Source: PALSA-693 sp963780345 (GTDB taxonomy: Bacteria > Actinomycetota > Acidimicrobiia > Acidimicrobiales > Palsa-688). From it: a DNA stretch of 64,000 nt. This document shows positions 1-9,092 of the stretch, in pieces. The DNA lies in assembly GCA_963780345.1 (NCBI GenBank), contig CAWABU010000005.1, positions 124,001 to 188,000 on the forward strand, written 5' to 3'. The notes beneath the pieces are model-generated. The model did not search any database. It was not told where the DNA came from and was given only the letters and a program-made list of their open reading frames with translations. The translations under genes and the position numbers were made by a program. How positions within the stretch are numbered: position 1 is the first letter of the stretch; each line of letters starts with the position of its first letter.

Positions 1-184
1 GCACCTGGCCTTGAAACTGGGGGGTCGATGAGGCCTCGATCGTCGGTGGGACGGCACTCGAAGGTGTGCGAACGCCACCCGTCGAGGTGCACCCTGCCGC
101 TACTACCAGAACCCCCGCGACGCCCGTTGCAAACCGGATCCAGCCCTTGGGCACGAGACGAGCGTACCCCAAGTGGTTCAGCAT
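1..184 (-). CDS. Lipoprotein, N-terminal part only (runs off the left edge)
   Basis: Read leftwards from an ATG at 184 (an in-frame GTG at 154 is an alternative start) the frame is open to base 1. The product has a short basic start, a hydrophobic segment (GVAGVLVVAAG) and a lipobox VVAAGC, then a Ser/Thr/Pro-rich tail. This is a type II signal peptide, so the protein should be exported and lipid-anchored on the outer face of the membrane. The mature domain lies outside the window and no function can be given. It follows hpnJ in the same direction after about 120 bases, so it may share its transcript. Confidence 0.7.
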   Translation of the reverse strand, partial: MLNHLGYARLVPKGWIRFATGVAGVLVVAAGCTSTGGVRTPSSAVPPTIEASSTPQFQGQV

Positions 185-305
185 GGAAAGGGTCTCGACC
201 GCACGGTCGAGTTGGGCCCCGCGGACCGCGGTCGCGGACCCGACCGTCCAGCCTTAGCGAATCGACACCGGCAGCGCCCACACTCACCGGGGCCCCGGCC
301 GAACC

Positions 306-1739
306 TCAAGCCGGCTGGTGACGTTTGCGGAGGAAGTTGACGAACTCCACTCCCTCCCGCAGCCGGCGTTTCATCATGTCGCCATCACGGATCATCTCGG
401 CCGACATCTCGGCGATCTTGCCGGCCCGAAAGTAAAACTTTCGATAGAAGGTGTCGACGGAATCGAAGATCTCGGTCCGGTTGAGGTTCGGGTAGGACAG
501 AGCCGCGGTTTGGACACCGTGTTCGTCCACCAGGTTGGCGTCGTCGGGTGTCAGCCAGCCCTCCTCCTGCGCCTGCCGGTACAGGGCGGTGCCGGGATAG
601 GGGGCGGCGATCGAAACCTGGATGGTGTGCGGGTTGATTTCGCGAGCAAACTTGACCGTCTGCCGGATGGTCTCCGTCGTCTCGCCCGGGAGGCCGACGA
701 TAAACGTGCCGTGCATGATGAGGCCCAGGTCGTGGCAGTCTCTGGCAAACTGCCGGGCCCGCTCCACTCTCACCCCTTTCTTGATGTTGGTGAGGATGTC
801 GTCGTCCCCGGACTCGAAGCCCACCACGACCAGGCGCAGCCCGTTGTCCCGCATCACCTTGAGGGTCTCATAGGGGACGTTGGCCTTGGCGTTGCATGAC
901 CACTCCAACCCCAGGGCGCCCATGCCGCGGGCGATGTCCTCGGCTCGAGGGCGGCTATCGGTAAAGGTGTCGTCGTCGAAAAACACCTCTTTTACCTGGG
1001 GCAGGGAATCTTTGATGAACGCCATTTCACCCAGGACGTGGTCGACGCTGCGAGTGCGATAACGGTGGCCACCCACCGTTTGCGGCCACAGGCAGAAGGT
1101 GCACTGAGAGCGGCATCCCCGCCCGGTGTAGAGGGAAACGTAGGGGTGTTTGAGGTAGCCGATGAAGTAATCCTCAATCCGCAGGTCCCGCTCGTAGACC
1201 GGCGTCACGTAGGGCAGGCGGTCCATGTCTTCCAGGATGGTGCGATCGGGAGCTCGAACCATCTGGCCGTGGTCATCCCGGTAGGTGATGCCGTCGACCT
1301 GATCCAGCGGGCGGCCCTCAGCGATCTCGGCGACGGTGAAGTCGTACTCTTCCCGGGCCACAAAGTCCACGGCCGGAGAGGCCGCGAGGGATGTCTCAGG
1401 CTCGACCGCCACCTTGGCGCCGACGAAGCCGAGCAGCAACCGGGGATTGGCGACCTTGAGGGCCTCAGCCACCTTCACGTCGCCGGGGAACGACGGAGAG
1501 CTCGTGTGCAGCACCGCCATGTCGTACTCCGCCGCCAGCGGCAGGATATCAGCGAGCTGGAGGCCCGCAGGCGGGGCGTCGACCAGGCGACTGCCGGGTA
1601 CCAGGGCGGCCAGTTGGGCCAGCCAGGTGGGATACCAGAACGATCGGATCTCTCGCCGGGCCTGGTAGCGGGAACCGGCCCCGCCGTCGAACCCGTCGTA
1701 GGAGGGCGGGTGGAGAAACAGCGTGCGGAGCGTGGTCAA
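306..1739 (-). CDS. hpnJ: HpnJ-type B12-binding radical SAM enzyme (hopanoid side-chain modification)
   Basis: 477 residues, the usual length for HpnJ. The N-terminus carries the family hallmark FDGGAGSRYQARREIRSFWY (residues 17-36), followed by a cobalamin-binding-like domain. The radical SAM cluster motif C209-x3-C213-x2-C216 (CRSQCTFC) lies in GRGCRSQCTFCLWPQ. VFFDDDTFTD, WSCNAKANVPYETLK and HGTFIVGLPGET are further family motifs. HpnJ proteins act on bacteriohopanetetrol-type side chains and are needed for the cyclitol ether head group. The start overlaps the stop of the upstream glycosyltransferase gene by 4 bases, so the two are translationally coupled. No squalene-hopene cyclase or other hpn gene is in the window. 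The family call rests on recalled motif similarity and is strong; the exact substrate is inference. Confidence 0.9.
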   Translation of the reverse strand: MTTLRTLFLHPPSYDGFDGGAGSRYQARREIRSFWYPTWLAQLAALVPGSRLVDAPPAGLQLADILPLAAEYDMAVLHTSSPSFPGDVKVAEALKVANPRLLLGFVGAKVAVEPETSLAASPAVDFVAREEYDFTVAEIAEGRPLDQVDGITYRDDHGQMVRAPDRTILEDMDRLPYVTPVYERDLRIEDYFIGYLKHPYVSLYTGRGCRSQCTFCLWPQTVGGHRYRTRSVDHVLGEMAFIKDSLPQVKEVFFDDDTFTDSRPRAEDIARGMGALGLEWSCNAKANVPYETLKVMRDNGLRLVVVGFESGDDDILTNIKKGVRVERARQFARDCHDLGLIMHGTFIVGLPGETTETIRQTVKFAREINPHTIQVSIAAPYPGTALYRQAQEEGWLTPDDANLVDEHGVQTAALSYPNLNRTEIFDSVDTFYRKFYFRAGKIAEMSAEMIRDGDMMKRRLREGVEFVNFLRKRHQPA

Positions 1740-2905
1740 CGGACCTCCTGCGGAGTCGGAACGGCGGGGTAACTCGAGCAGCCTCTCACGCCCTGGCCCT
1801 CGCCCGGGATGCCGGCGCGGCCCAGGGCGTGAGCAAAGGTGTCGGCGAAACGGTCGGCCCCGACCGCCTGGCCCCCGGTCGGGCTGGTTCGACGCAAGGC
1901 GTCGAGCACGCAGTCGACCAGGCGAGCCGGGTCAGGGTCACACACGTCGGCCTGGCCCATCTCGAGCTCATGCTGGAGGTTGTCGCGCCCGTGCCCGGGC
2001 ATGACGTCGAGCAGCATGAGCGGCCGGCCCACCACCCGGGCTTCGCTGCAGGTGGTGGCTCCGGGTGTGGTGAGGACAAGATCGGCGGCAGCCATGAGCA
2101 GGGGGATCTGGTTGGTGAAATCGTAGGCGACCACGCCCGGCTGGCGTCGAGCCACTTCGGCCAGCGACCGGCTCAGCCGCTGGTTGTGGCCGGCCACGGC
2201 GAGGACGGTGACGCCTCGATCGGCCAGCGCTTGGGCCGTCGCCGCCATCGGTCCCAACCCCCACCCGCCGCCCATCACCAGCACGCAGGCCCCGTTGGTT
2301 GGAAGCCCAAGGGCGGCACGGGCCCGAGCGGCGCTCGGCACCTGGTAGAAGGCGGATCGCACCGGGGGTGGCACGATGGCGATCGGCAGCCGGGGGGAGT
2401 AACGTCGCACCGCCGCCGCGGCCGCGGCCGAGGTAACAAGAAACAGGTCCAGCCCGTCTCGCACCCACAGTCGGTGGGGTCCGATATCAGTGCACAGCGC
2501 CACCGAAAGGGGCGGGTTGGTCACATCGGTGCTCGACGCCAGTTGCGCCATGGCCGACGCTCCGGTGGCGAAAGTGGCCACCACCAGCTCGGCCGGGTGG
2601 GCGGACAGGTGAGCGGTCAGCGCCGGTATCAGGCGGGCGGTGGCAGCTCGATCCATGGCCCGGGCCAGTCGGCTTCCTGGCCGCAGATGGGCGAAGTACA
2701 TGGCGTCGTAGAGGGATGGGATGGTGGTGAGCCGGTGAAACACCCACTCTCCCGCCCTGGACGCCAGCGGCCCGAGCAGCGCCATCGAGTCGAGGATCTC
2801 CGTGCGCCAGCCCAGGTCCTCCAGGCTGTCTGCCACCACCTGGCTGACCATATGGTGGCCCATGCCGAGATCTCCTGTCAGCACGAGTGCATCCCGGCGG
2901 CTCAT
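1736..2905 (-). CDS. MGDG-synthase/MurG-type glycosyltransferase (GT28-like)
   Basis: 389 residues with two Rossmann-like halves. The N-terminal half starts with a glycine-rich acceptor loop, GDLGMGHH (residues 11-18), as in monogalactosyldiacylglycerol synthases. The C-terminal half has VLVMGGGWGLGP (208-219) and the nucleotide-sugar binding stretch PGATTCSEA (281-289) near the position of the MurG donor site. Such enzymes are peripheral membrane proteins that add a sugar from a UDP donor to a lipid. The coupling to hpnJ suggests a lipid, perhaps a hopanoid, as acceptor; this is inference. A diacylglycerol glycosyltransferase is the main alternative. It begins with an ATG and is the first gene of its operon. 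Confidence 0.75.
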   Translation of the reverse strand: MSRRDALVLTGDLGMGHHMVSQVVADSLEDLGWRTEILDSMALLGPLASRAGEWVFHRLTTIPSLYDAMYFAHLRPGSRLARAMDRAATARLIPALTAHLSAHPAELVVATFATGASAMAQLASSTDVTNPPLSVALCTDIGPHRLWVRDGLDLFLVTSAAAAAAVRRYSPRLPIAIVPPPVRSAFYQVPSAARARAALGLPTNGACVLVMGGGWGLGPMAATAQALADRGVTVLAVAGHNQRLSRSLAEVARRQPGVVAYDFTNQIPLLMAAADLVLTTPGATTCSEARVVGRPLMLLDVMPGHGRDNLQHELEMGQADVCDPDPARLVDCVLDALRRTSPTGGQAVGADRFADTFAHALGRAGIPGEGQGVRGCSSYPAVPTPQEVR

Positions 2906-3050
2906 GGCTGCCGCTCCGGAAGGGCCGAGCCCGCGACCATGCTCACGTCGAGTGCCACGAAGACCACCGCCACTCTACAGGCGCGGCCGCCCCGCGAGGA
3001 TCATCCCTGGAATTTGGGTAGGAATCGGGTCAGTGTGGCGCGACCTGTCG

Positions 3051-3224
3051 ATGAGCCGAAAACTCGAGTTGCTGAATACCTTCCTCGAGGCTTACGGAGC
3101 CACCAAGACCCGAAGCCAGGTCGATGTCTTCCTGCGCGGCCTGCTTCGGGTAGACCACGAGAAAGCGGAGTACACCCTGGCTCGGACGGTCGAGCCTGAG
3201 TTGAAGTCAATCGCCCCCGACTAG
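3051..3224 (+). CDS. Small hypothetical protein (57 residues)
   Basis: An ATG opens a 57-residue frame beginning MSRKLELLNTFLEAYG. It has a mixed, charged, helix-forming composition (EAYGATKTRSQVDVFLRGLL) that looks like a real soluble protein rather than an antisense shadow. No family is recognised. It diverges from the glycosyltransferase gene, with 145 bases between the two starts, and the palindrome at 3261-3307 lies just behind its stop. The frame is open further upstream, but the longer form is Arg/Pro-rich and unlike a natural N-terminus. Confidence 0.5.
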   Translation: MSRKLELLNTFLEAYGATKTRSQVDVFLRGLLRVDHEKAEYTLARTVEPELKSIAPD

Positions 3225-3604
3225 GGCCAACCAGGCGGCCCAGCAACCCGCCCCTTCGGGCTTTGTGTCATATTTGTCGCGTATTACGCGACAAATATGA
3301 CACAAAGGTCGGGGAGCCCTCGCCCGTGGACCGGCGGTAGAGATGCCGCCCGGCGGCGACGGGTGGTGAAGGGCAACGGGAGAGCTACCACCGGCATGGA
3401 CAACTCTTAGGCTGCTTGCCGGCTCGAGCCGCCCGTCGGAGAGTTCGACCTCGATCGGTCCGGTCGTTGGGTCCCATGGAGAGGCCCCCAGATGCCCTCT
3501 CGAAACCCCGTCACCGCAAGGGTGGCCGATTCGGCCCGCCCACTTTGGGGGATAACTCTTCAGACGCCATCTCATCCGAGGGCAGAAAGGTCTCCAGGTG
3601 AATC
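3225..3604. other. Gene-free stretch between small ORF and csbD-like gene
   Basis: 380 bases without a convincing gene. The notable content is the AT-rich palindrome described separately, lying in an otherwise GC-rich gap. The rest should hold the promoter of the csbD-like gene at its right end, but no clear -35/-10 pair is visible. Confidence 0.5.
3261..3307. repeat. Perfect 47-base palindrome, 23-base arms with a one-base centre
   Basis: Arm one (3261-3283) begins CTTTGTGTCATATTTG and ends TCGCGTA. Position 3284 is the single central T. Arm two (3285-3307) is its exact reverse complement. The element is much richer in A/T than its surroundings. No T-tract follows either arm, so it does not look like an intrinsic terminator. 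It could be an operator for a large dimeric or tetrameric regulator, a recombinase or resolvase site, or a mobile hairpin. The inner core TTTGTCGCGTATTACG resembles part of the repeats at 24332-24385 and 35152-35248, so kinship is possible. Confidence 0.85.
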
Positions 3605-3778
3605 ATGAGTGCATCTGACAAAGCTAAGGACAAAGTAGAAGTCGCCAAGGGCAAGGTCAAGAAGACCACCGGACGCGCCATCGACGATCCGTACATGGAA
3701 GCCGAGGGTAAAGGCGAAGAGGCATCAGGGAATCTCAAGCAGGCCGGCGAGAAGGTCAAGGACGCCTTTCGCAAATAG
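3605..3778 (+). CDS. CsbD-like stress protein (57 residues)
   Basis: The frame starts MSASDKAKDKVEVAKGKVKK and has the CsbD pattern: Lys/Glu-rich amphipathic helix, a central Gly/Asn turn (GKGEEASGNLKQAGEKVKD) and a short C-terminal Phe-Arg-Lys end. CsbD-family proteins are small, soluble and highly charged; they are induced by general stress in several bacteria, but their biochemical role is unknown. CCAGGTGA upstream may serve as ribosome binding site. The patatin gene follows after 17 bases on the same strand, so the two are probably transcribed together. Confidence 0.85.
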   Translation: MSASDKAKDKVEVAKGKVKKTTGRAIDDPYMEAEGKGEEASGNLKQAGEKVKDAFRK

Positions 3779-3795
3779 AGCCCGGCTGGCCAGGC

Positions 3796-4659
3796 GTGAG
3801 CGATGGGGCTGATGCGGCGCCGGCTTCCGGAGGTTGCGGACTGACGGCCCTGGTGCTCGGTGGAGGCGGATCGCTCGGTGCGGCTGAGGTCGGCATGCTG
3901 CGAGCCATTGCCGAGCACCATATACGGCCGGATCTGGTTTTGGGGTGCAGCGTGGGCGCCCTCAACGGCGCATTTTTCGCCGCCGATCCCACGCCGGCGG
4001 GCGTGCTGCGTCTGGAGCGGGCCTGGACCGCGTCCCAGACGCGGCACGTCTTCGCCGAGTCGGTCGTCGGCCGGGTCGCCACCCTGGTCCGCCATGGCAC
4101 CCATCTGCACAGCAACAACGCCCTCCGTGTTCTCCTCGAGGGCGGGTTCGCCGGGGTCCAGATCGAAGACCTTCCCGTCAGGTTCGAATGCGTGGCTGCC
4201 TCCATCGAACGGGCCGCGGCCCATTGGTTCAAACACGGTCCTGTGGTCGACGCCGTGCTGGCGTCATGTGCGGTGCCGGGTCTGCTGCCGCCGGTGGAGA
4301 TAGGTGCTGAGCATTTCCTCGACGGCGGTCTGGTGTACTCGGTGCCCGTGGGGCCGGCCGTCGCTCGCGGCGCCACGCGGGTGTTCGTCCTGCAGGTCGG
4401 CCGGTTGGAGCGTCCATTGGCCCCGCCGCGGCGGCCCTGGGAAGTGGGCCTGGTGGCCTTCGAGATCGCCCGCCGATATCGCTTCAATGAAGACATCGCC
4501 GGCCTGCCGGCCAGCACCGAGATCCATGTGCTTCCCGGCGGCCATGACACGGCCGCCCTCAACCTCCGGTATCGCCGCCGGCCCGACACCGAGCGTCGCA
4601 TCGATGCTGCCTACCAGGCCTCAAAGGACTACCTGTCCGGCCTGCGGGCAGGCCGCTAG
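3796..4659 (+). CDS. Patatin-like phospholipase
   Basis: 287 residues from a GTG start. The patatin fold is shown by the oxyanion-hole loop GGGGSLGAAEVG (residues 22-33), the nucleophile elbow G50-C-S52-V-G54, and the catalytic Asp in DGG (176-178), giving the Ser52/Asp176 dyad. These enzymes hydrolyse acyl chains from phospholipids or other lipids. There is no signal peptide, so the protein should be cytoplasmic or peripheral at the membrane. The PlsC-like acyltransferase gene starts two bases after its stop, which suggests a deacylation/reacylation pair for membrane lipid remodelling; this is inference from gene order. Confidence 0.88.
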   Translation: MSDGADAAPASGGCGLTALVLGGGGSLGAAEVGMLRAIAEHHIRPDLVLGCSVGALNGAFFAADPTPAGVLRLERAWTASQTRHVFAESVVGRVATLVRHGTHLHSNNALRVLLEGGFAGVQIEDLPVRFECVAASIERAAAHWFKHGPVVDAVLASCAVPGLLPPVEIGAEHFLDGGLVYSVPVGPAVARGATRVFVLQVGRLERPLAPPRRPWEVGLVAFEIARRYRFNEDIAGLPASTEIHVLPGGHDTAALNLRYRRRPDTERRIDAAYQASKDYLSGLRAGR

Positions 4660-4661
4660 CG

Positions 4662-5684
4662 GTGTACCTGCCGCCCGCAACCGCTCGACGCGCCCTCTCC
4701 CCCCTGCTGGTCATTTTCCTCCTGCTGGCCCTCGCCATCTTCGGGATGCTGGCCGCCCTCTGCGGCCTGGCGTGGCCTCTGACCAGGCGCCGTCGGGCCT
4801 TTCGGTTGAGCTGCTGTGCCTGCGTCTATCTGGCGATGGAACTCTCCGTCCTCGCGGCCTGCACCTGGCATTGGCTCCGCCGGTTGGTCAGCCGCCGATC
4901 GAGTCCTGACTGGACAGCGGTGCACACGGGCCTGCTGGCCTGGGCCTTGGCCATGGTCCTGGGTGCCGCCGATACGTTGCTGCACTTTCGGGTCGAACTC
5001 GAGGACCCGCCCGACACCTCGCCGCTGAAGGATGACGAACCGGTCCTGGTCCTGGCCCGCCACGGCGGGCCCGGCGACTCGCTGGCCCTGGTCCACCTTT
5101 TGCTGACGCGGTACGGCCGCTCCGTCCGAATCGTCCTCAAAGAACTGCTGGCCGTCGACCCCGCCCTCGACGTTCTGCTCTCCCGTCTCAATTGCGTGTT
5201 CGTGCCGGCCAACTCCCGCGGTCCCGCCGCCACCGCCCTCATCGCCCGGGCTGCCGCCGGTCTCCACCCCCGGGACACCATGTTGCTCTTCCCAGAGGGC
5301 AACAACTGGACGCCGGCTCTGCGGTCTCGGGCCATCGAGCGGATGCGCCGTCGCCGCGCCCGCAGGACGCACATGGCCGAGCAACTCGAGTATTTGCTCC
5401 CGCCCCGGCCGTCGGGAGCTTTGGCCGGCCTGGAGGCTCGTCCCGACCTTCAGGTCGTCTTGTTTGCCCACACCGGCCTGGAAGAACTCGTGACCGTGAA
5501 AGACGTGTGGGAGCACCTGCCCTTTGAGACGCCAATGTCCGTACGTTGGTGGAAGACGTCCCGGCCCGTCGCCGAGTTCGCAGCAGTCGACGACTGGCTG
5601 CTCATGGAGTGGGCCATCATCGACGAGTGGATCGGCATCCAGGCCGACCGCGGGCGTCGTCTCTCTCCACCATCCCGCGACTGA
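4662..5684 (+). CDS. Membrane-bound 1-acylglycerol-phosphate acyltransferase-like protein (PlsC superfamily)
   Basis: 340 residues from a GTG start. Two hydrophobic stretches in the first 70 residues and one near 88-107 anchor it in the membrane. The acyltransferase HX4D box is H134-GGPG-D139 in LARHGGPGDSLALVHLL, and the substrate box is F210-P-E-G213 in LLFPEGNNW. PlsC relatives move an acyl chain from acyl-ACP or acyl-CoA to a lysophospholipid or similar acceptor. The protein is longer than classical PlsC and has an extra C-terminal segment, so the acceptor may differ. It is tightly linked to the patatin gene upstream. Confidence 0.8.
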   Translation: MYLPPATARRALSPLLVIFLLLALAIFGMLAALCGLAWPLTRRRRAFRLSCCACVYLAMELSVLAACTWHWLRRLVSRRSSPDWTAVHTGLLAWALAMVLGAADTLLHFRVELEDPPDTSPLKDDEPVLVLARHGGPGDSLALVHLLLTRYGRSVRIVLKELLAVDPALDVLLSRLNCVFVPANSRGPAATALIARAAAGLHPRDTMLLFPEGNNWTPALRSRAIERMRRRRARRTHMAEQLEYLLPPRPSGALAGLEARPDLQVVLFAHTGLEELVTVKDVWEHLPFETPMSVRWWKTSRPVAEFAAVDDWLLMEWAIIDEWIGIQADRGRRLSPPSRD

Positions 5685-5780
5685 CCATCGATCAGATGAG
5701 CCGCCCGGGCTGGGGTCCCACCGGGATAGGCTCCAGGGCACCCCGGATAGAGGAAGAGACGACCGAGAAGGGACAGACAG

Positions 5781-8700
5781 ATGCAGATTGGCGACTGGCC
5801 GGTGCTCCGTCAGATCCGGGGTACCGACCGGCTGGGGCGGGGTGCGGCCGCCAAGTCGAAGGCGTCATCTCATCTACCCTCGCGGCTCACCGAGTCGGAC
5901 CAGATCGCCAAGTCCGTCTGCCCCTACTGTGCGGTGGGTTGCGGGCAGAACGTTTTTGTTAAAGACGGCAAGGTGGTGCAGATCGAGGGCGACCCGGACT
6001 CACCCGTAAGCCGGGGCCGGCTATGCCCGAAGGGCTCGGCCAGTCTGCAACTGACTACCGGCTCGTCGCGCCGCTACCACGTGCTCTACCGGCGCCCGGG
6101 CGGGACGGATTGGGAGGTGCTCGATCTCGACACCGCCATGGATATGGTCGCCGAGCGGGTCATCAAGACCCGGCGCGAGACCTGGCAGTGGGAAGACGAC
6201 CAGGGAGTCCGGGTGCGCCGGACGATGGGGATCGCCAGCCTGGGCGGCGCCACCCTGGACAACGAAGAGAACTACCTGATGAAGAAGCTGTACACGGCCC
6301 TGGGGGCCATACAGATCGAGAATCAGGCCCGCGTTTGACACTCGTCCACCGTCCCCAGTTTGGGGACATCGTTTGGCCGGGGAGGCGCCACCACCTTCCA
6401 GCAGGATCTGCAGAACGCGGACTGCATTGTCATCGAAGGGTCCAACATGGCCGAGTGCCACCCGGTTGGCTTCCAGTGGGTGATGGAGGCCAAGGCCAGA
6501 GGGGCCAAGGTCATCCACGTCGACCCCCGCTTCACCCGGACGAGCGCGGTGGCAGACCTGCACGTGCCCCTGCGAGCGGGGACCGACATCGCTTTCCTTG
6601 GCGGCATCATCCGCTACGTCATGGAAAACGAGAAGTACTTCCGCGACTACCTGGTCGCCTACACCAACGCGCCGACGATCATCAGCGACAGCTACCGCGA
6701 CACGGAGGACCTGGATGGGGTCTTCTCAGGTCTCAACGAAGACCAGCGCAGCTACGACTTCCACACCTGGACCTATGAGGGGGTGGAGGTCCAGGCGGCG
6801 TCGGGCGAACGGGATCAGGAGTATGAGGATCGCGCCGGCGGTGACCGTGACGGGCAGGAACACGGGGCCGGCCAGGAACCCGGGGCCGGCCAGCGCGGGT
6901 CGACGTCCTACCGGGCCGGGCGGGGTGAGTCCCATGGATCCGGGGGCGTGCCCGTCACCGAGGGTCCGCAGCGGGACGACACCTTGCAGCACGAGCGCAG
7001 CGTCTTTCAGATAGTGCGGCGCCACTACTCCCGTTACACCCCGGAGATGGTCGAGCAGATCTGCGGCGTGCCGCAGTCGCTGTTCCTGGAGGTGTGCCGG
7101 ACTCTGACCGAGAACTCGGGGCGCGACCGGACCAGCGCCATCTGTTATGCCGTCGGGTGGACCCAGCACTCCGTCGGTGTGCAGTACATCCGTGCGGCCG
7201 CCATCCTGCAACTGCTGCTCGGCAACATCGGCCGGCCCGGCGGCGGGATCATGGCCCTGCGCGGCCACGCCAGCATCCAGGGATCCACCGACATCCCGAC
7301 GTTGTACAACCTGTTGCCCGGCTACATTCCCATGCCGCACGCCCACCAGGACGAGAACCTCGAAAAGTTCCTCGAAGGTTCGTCGTCCGACAAAGGGTAT
7401 TGGGGCAACATGAAGGCCTACCTGGTCAGCCTGCTCAAAGCCTGGTGGGGACCGGCCGCCACTGCGGGCAACGAGTACTGCTTCGACTACCTGCCCCGCC
7501 TGACGGGCAGCCACAGCACCTACGAGACGGTGATCGCCCAGATCGACGGAACCTGCCGGGGCTATTTCATCTGGGGCGAGAACCCGGCCGTCGGCTCGGC
7601 CAACGCCGCCATGCAGCGGCTCGGTATGGCCAATCTGGATTGGCTGGTGGTGCGGGACTTCTCGTTGATCGAGTCCGCTACCTTCTGGAAGGACGGACCG
7701 GAAATCGAATCGGGCGAGCTGCGCACCGAGGACATCCGCACCGAGGTCTTCTTTTTCCCCGCTGCCGCCCACACCGAGAAGAACGGCAGCTTCACCAATA
7801 CCCAGCGCATGCTGCAATGGCACCACGCCGCCGTCGAGCCCTCCGGCGCGGCCCGCAGCGACCTCTGGTTCGCCTATCACCTGGGCCGCCTCATCCGCCA
7901 GAAGCTGGCCGGCTCGACCGACGCCATGGACCGGCCGATTTTGGACCTCACGTGGGACTACCCGACCGAAGGCTCCATCTCCGAGCCGGCCGCGGCAGCG
8001 GTGCTGGCCGAGATCAATGGCCGAGACGCCGACGGTCAGCCCCTGGCCTCCTACGAGCAGCTGCAGGACGACGGCTCCACGGCTTGTGGCTGCTGGATTT
8101 ACTGCGGCGTCTACGCTGACGGCGTCAACCAGGCCGCTCGGCGCAAACCGGGGCGCGAGCAAAACTGGGTGGCCAATGAATGGGGGTGGGCCTGGCCCGC
8201 CAACCGGCGCATCCTTTACAACCGCGCCGCCGCGGATCCCGACGGCCGGCCCTGGAGTGCGCGCAAGGCCCTGGTCTGGTGGGACGACGAACAGGCCCAG
8301 TGGACGGGGCATGACATCCCCGACTTCTCCAGGTCCAAACCACCGTGGCACCGCCCCCCGCCCGATGCCAGAGCCGCGGAGGCCCTCTCCGGGACGGATG
8401 CCTTTGTGATGCAGGCCGACGGCAAGGCCTGGCTGTTCGTGCCCGCCGGGCTGACCGACGGGCCGCTACCGACGCACTATGAGCCGCAGGACTCGCCTGT
8501 TCCCAACCTGCTCTACGGCCAGCAACGCAACCCCGTGCGCCAGGTGTTCAGTCACCAACGGAACCGCTACCATCCGGGGCCGTCCCAACCCGGATCGGAC
8601 GTGTTTCCGTACCCGATCACCACCTATCGCCTGACCGAGCACCATACGGCCGGCGGGATGAGCCGGTGGGTCCCCTACCTCTCCGAGCTGCAGCCCGAGA

Positions 8701-9092
8701 TGTTCTGCGAAGTATCACCCGAACTGGCCCGGGAACGGGGGCTCGAACATGGGGGTTGGGCCACGATTGTCACGGCGCGGGCGGCGATCGAGGCGCGGGT
8801 CGTGGTCACCGACCGCATCCCGCCCCTGGTGGTGCACGGTCGGACCATTCACCAGATCGGCCTGCCCTACCACTGGGGTCCAAACGGCTACTCCGTGGGC
8901 GACGCCGCCAACGAGCTGGCGGCCCTCGCTCTCGACCCCAATGTCCACATCCAGGAGGTCAAGGCCATGAGTGGCGACATTCGGCCCGGCCGCCGCCCCC
9001 GCGGCCCGGCGAGGGCTGAACTAGTGGCGGAGTACATTCGGCGCGCCGGCATCACCGAGAACACGGGAATGGAGGTCCGCGGTGGCCAGTGA
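5781..9092 (+). CDS. fdhA: Formate dehydrogenase catalytic subunit, selenocysteine-containing (in-frame TGA at 6336-6338)
   Basis: Read with TGA as Sec the frame gives 1103 residues. The N-terminal [4Fe-4S] site is C47-x2-C50-x3-C54 with C82 (CPYCAVGC, LCPKG). Then comes ENQARV-Sec186-HSSTV, matching the active-site segment of FdnG-type enzymes (NQARV-Sec-H), and SFGRGGATT. The molybdopterin domains follow (GSNMAECHP, VDPRFTRTS, GNIGRPGGG, GENPAVGSANA, HWGPNGYS). The enzyme oxidises formate to CO2 at a Mo/W-bis-MGD centre. Residues about 336-398 form a Gly/Asp/Glu/Gln-rich insert between conserved blocks. No twin-arginine motif is present at the N-terminus, so the catalytic side may face the cytoplasm. 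AAGGGA precedes the ATG. The beta-subunit start overlaps its end by 11 bases. Sec insertion needs selA, selB, selC and selD elsewhere in the genome. Confidence 0.93.
6336..6367 (+). promoter_or_regulatory. UGA-Sec codon and bacterial SECIS hairpin
   Basis: TGA at 6336-6338 is followed after 12 bases by GTCCCC-AGTTT-GGGGAC (6351-6367), a perfect 6-pair stem with a 5-base loop containing G-U. The E. coli fdhF SECIS minimal hairpin is also 17 bases and starts 11 bases after the UGA. Position, size and loop therefore fit a SelB-binding element inside the coding sequence. It explains why the downstream frame continues to encode conserved FDH sequence with no other interruption. Confidence 0.85.

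Noticed and set aside
3261..3307. Palindrome as a rho-independent terminator
   Set aside because: The arms are AT-rich with a one-base centre and no T-run follows on either strand.
4180..4192. GGTTCGAAT as a tRNA T-loop
   Set aside because: It lies inside the patatin gene with no cloverleaf around it; no tRNA was seen anywhere in the window.
4656..5741. Long minus-strand open frame (361 codons) opposite the acyltransferase gene
   Set aside because: Antisense shadow in GC-rich DNA; the plus strand carries clear family motifs.
6336..6338. TGA as a nonsense mutation splitting fdhA
   Set aside because: It stands exactly at the known Sec position, the frame continues with conserved FDH sequence, and a SECIS-like hairpin follows.
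6726..8351. Minus-strand open frame of 541 codons opposite fdhA
   Set aside because: Antisense shadow; composition is unnatural and the plus strand is a known enzyme.
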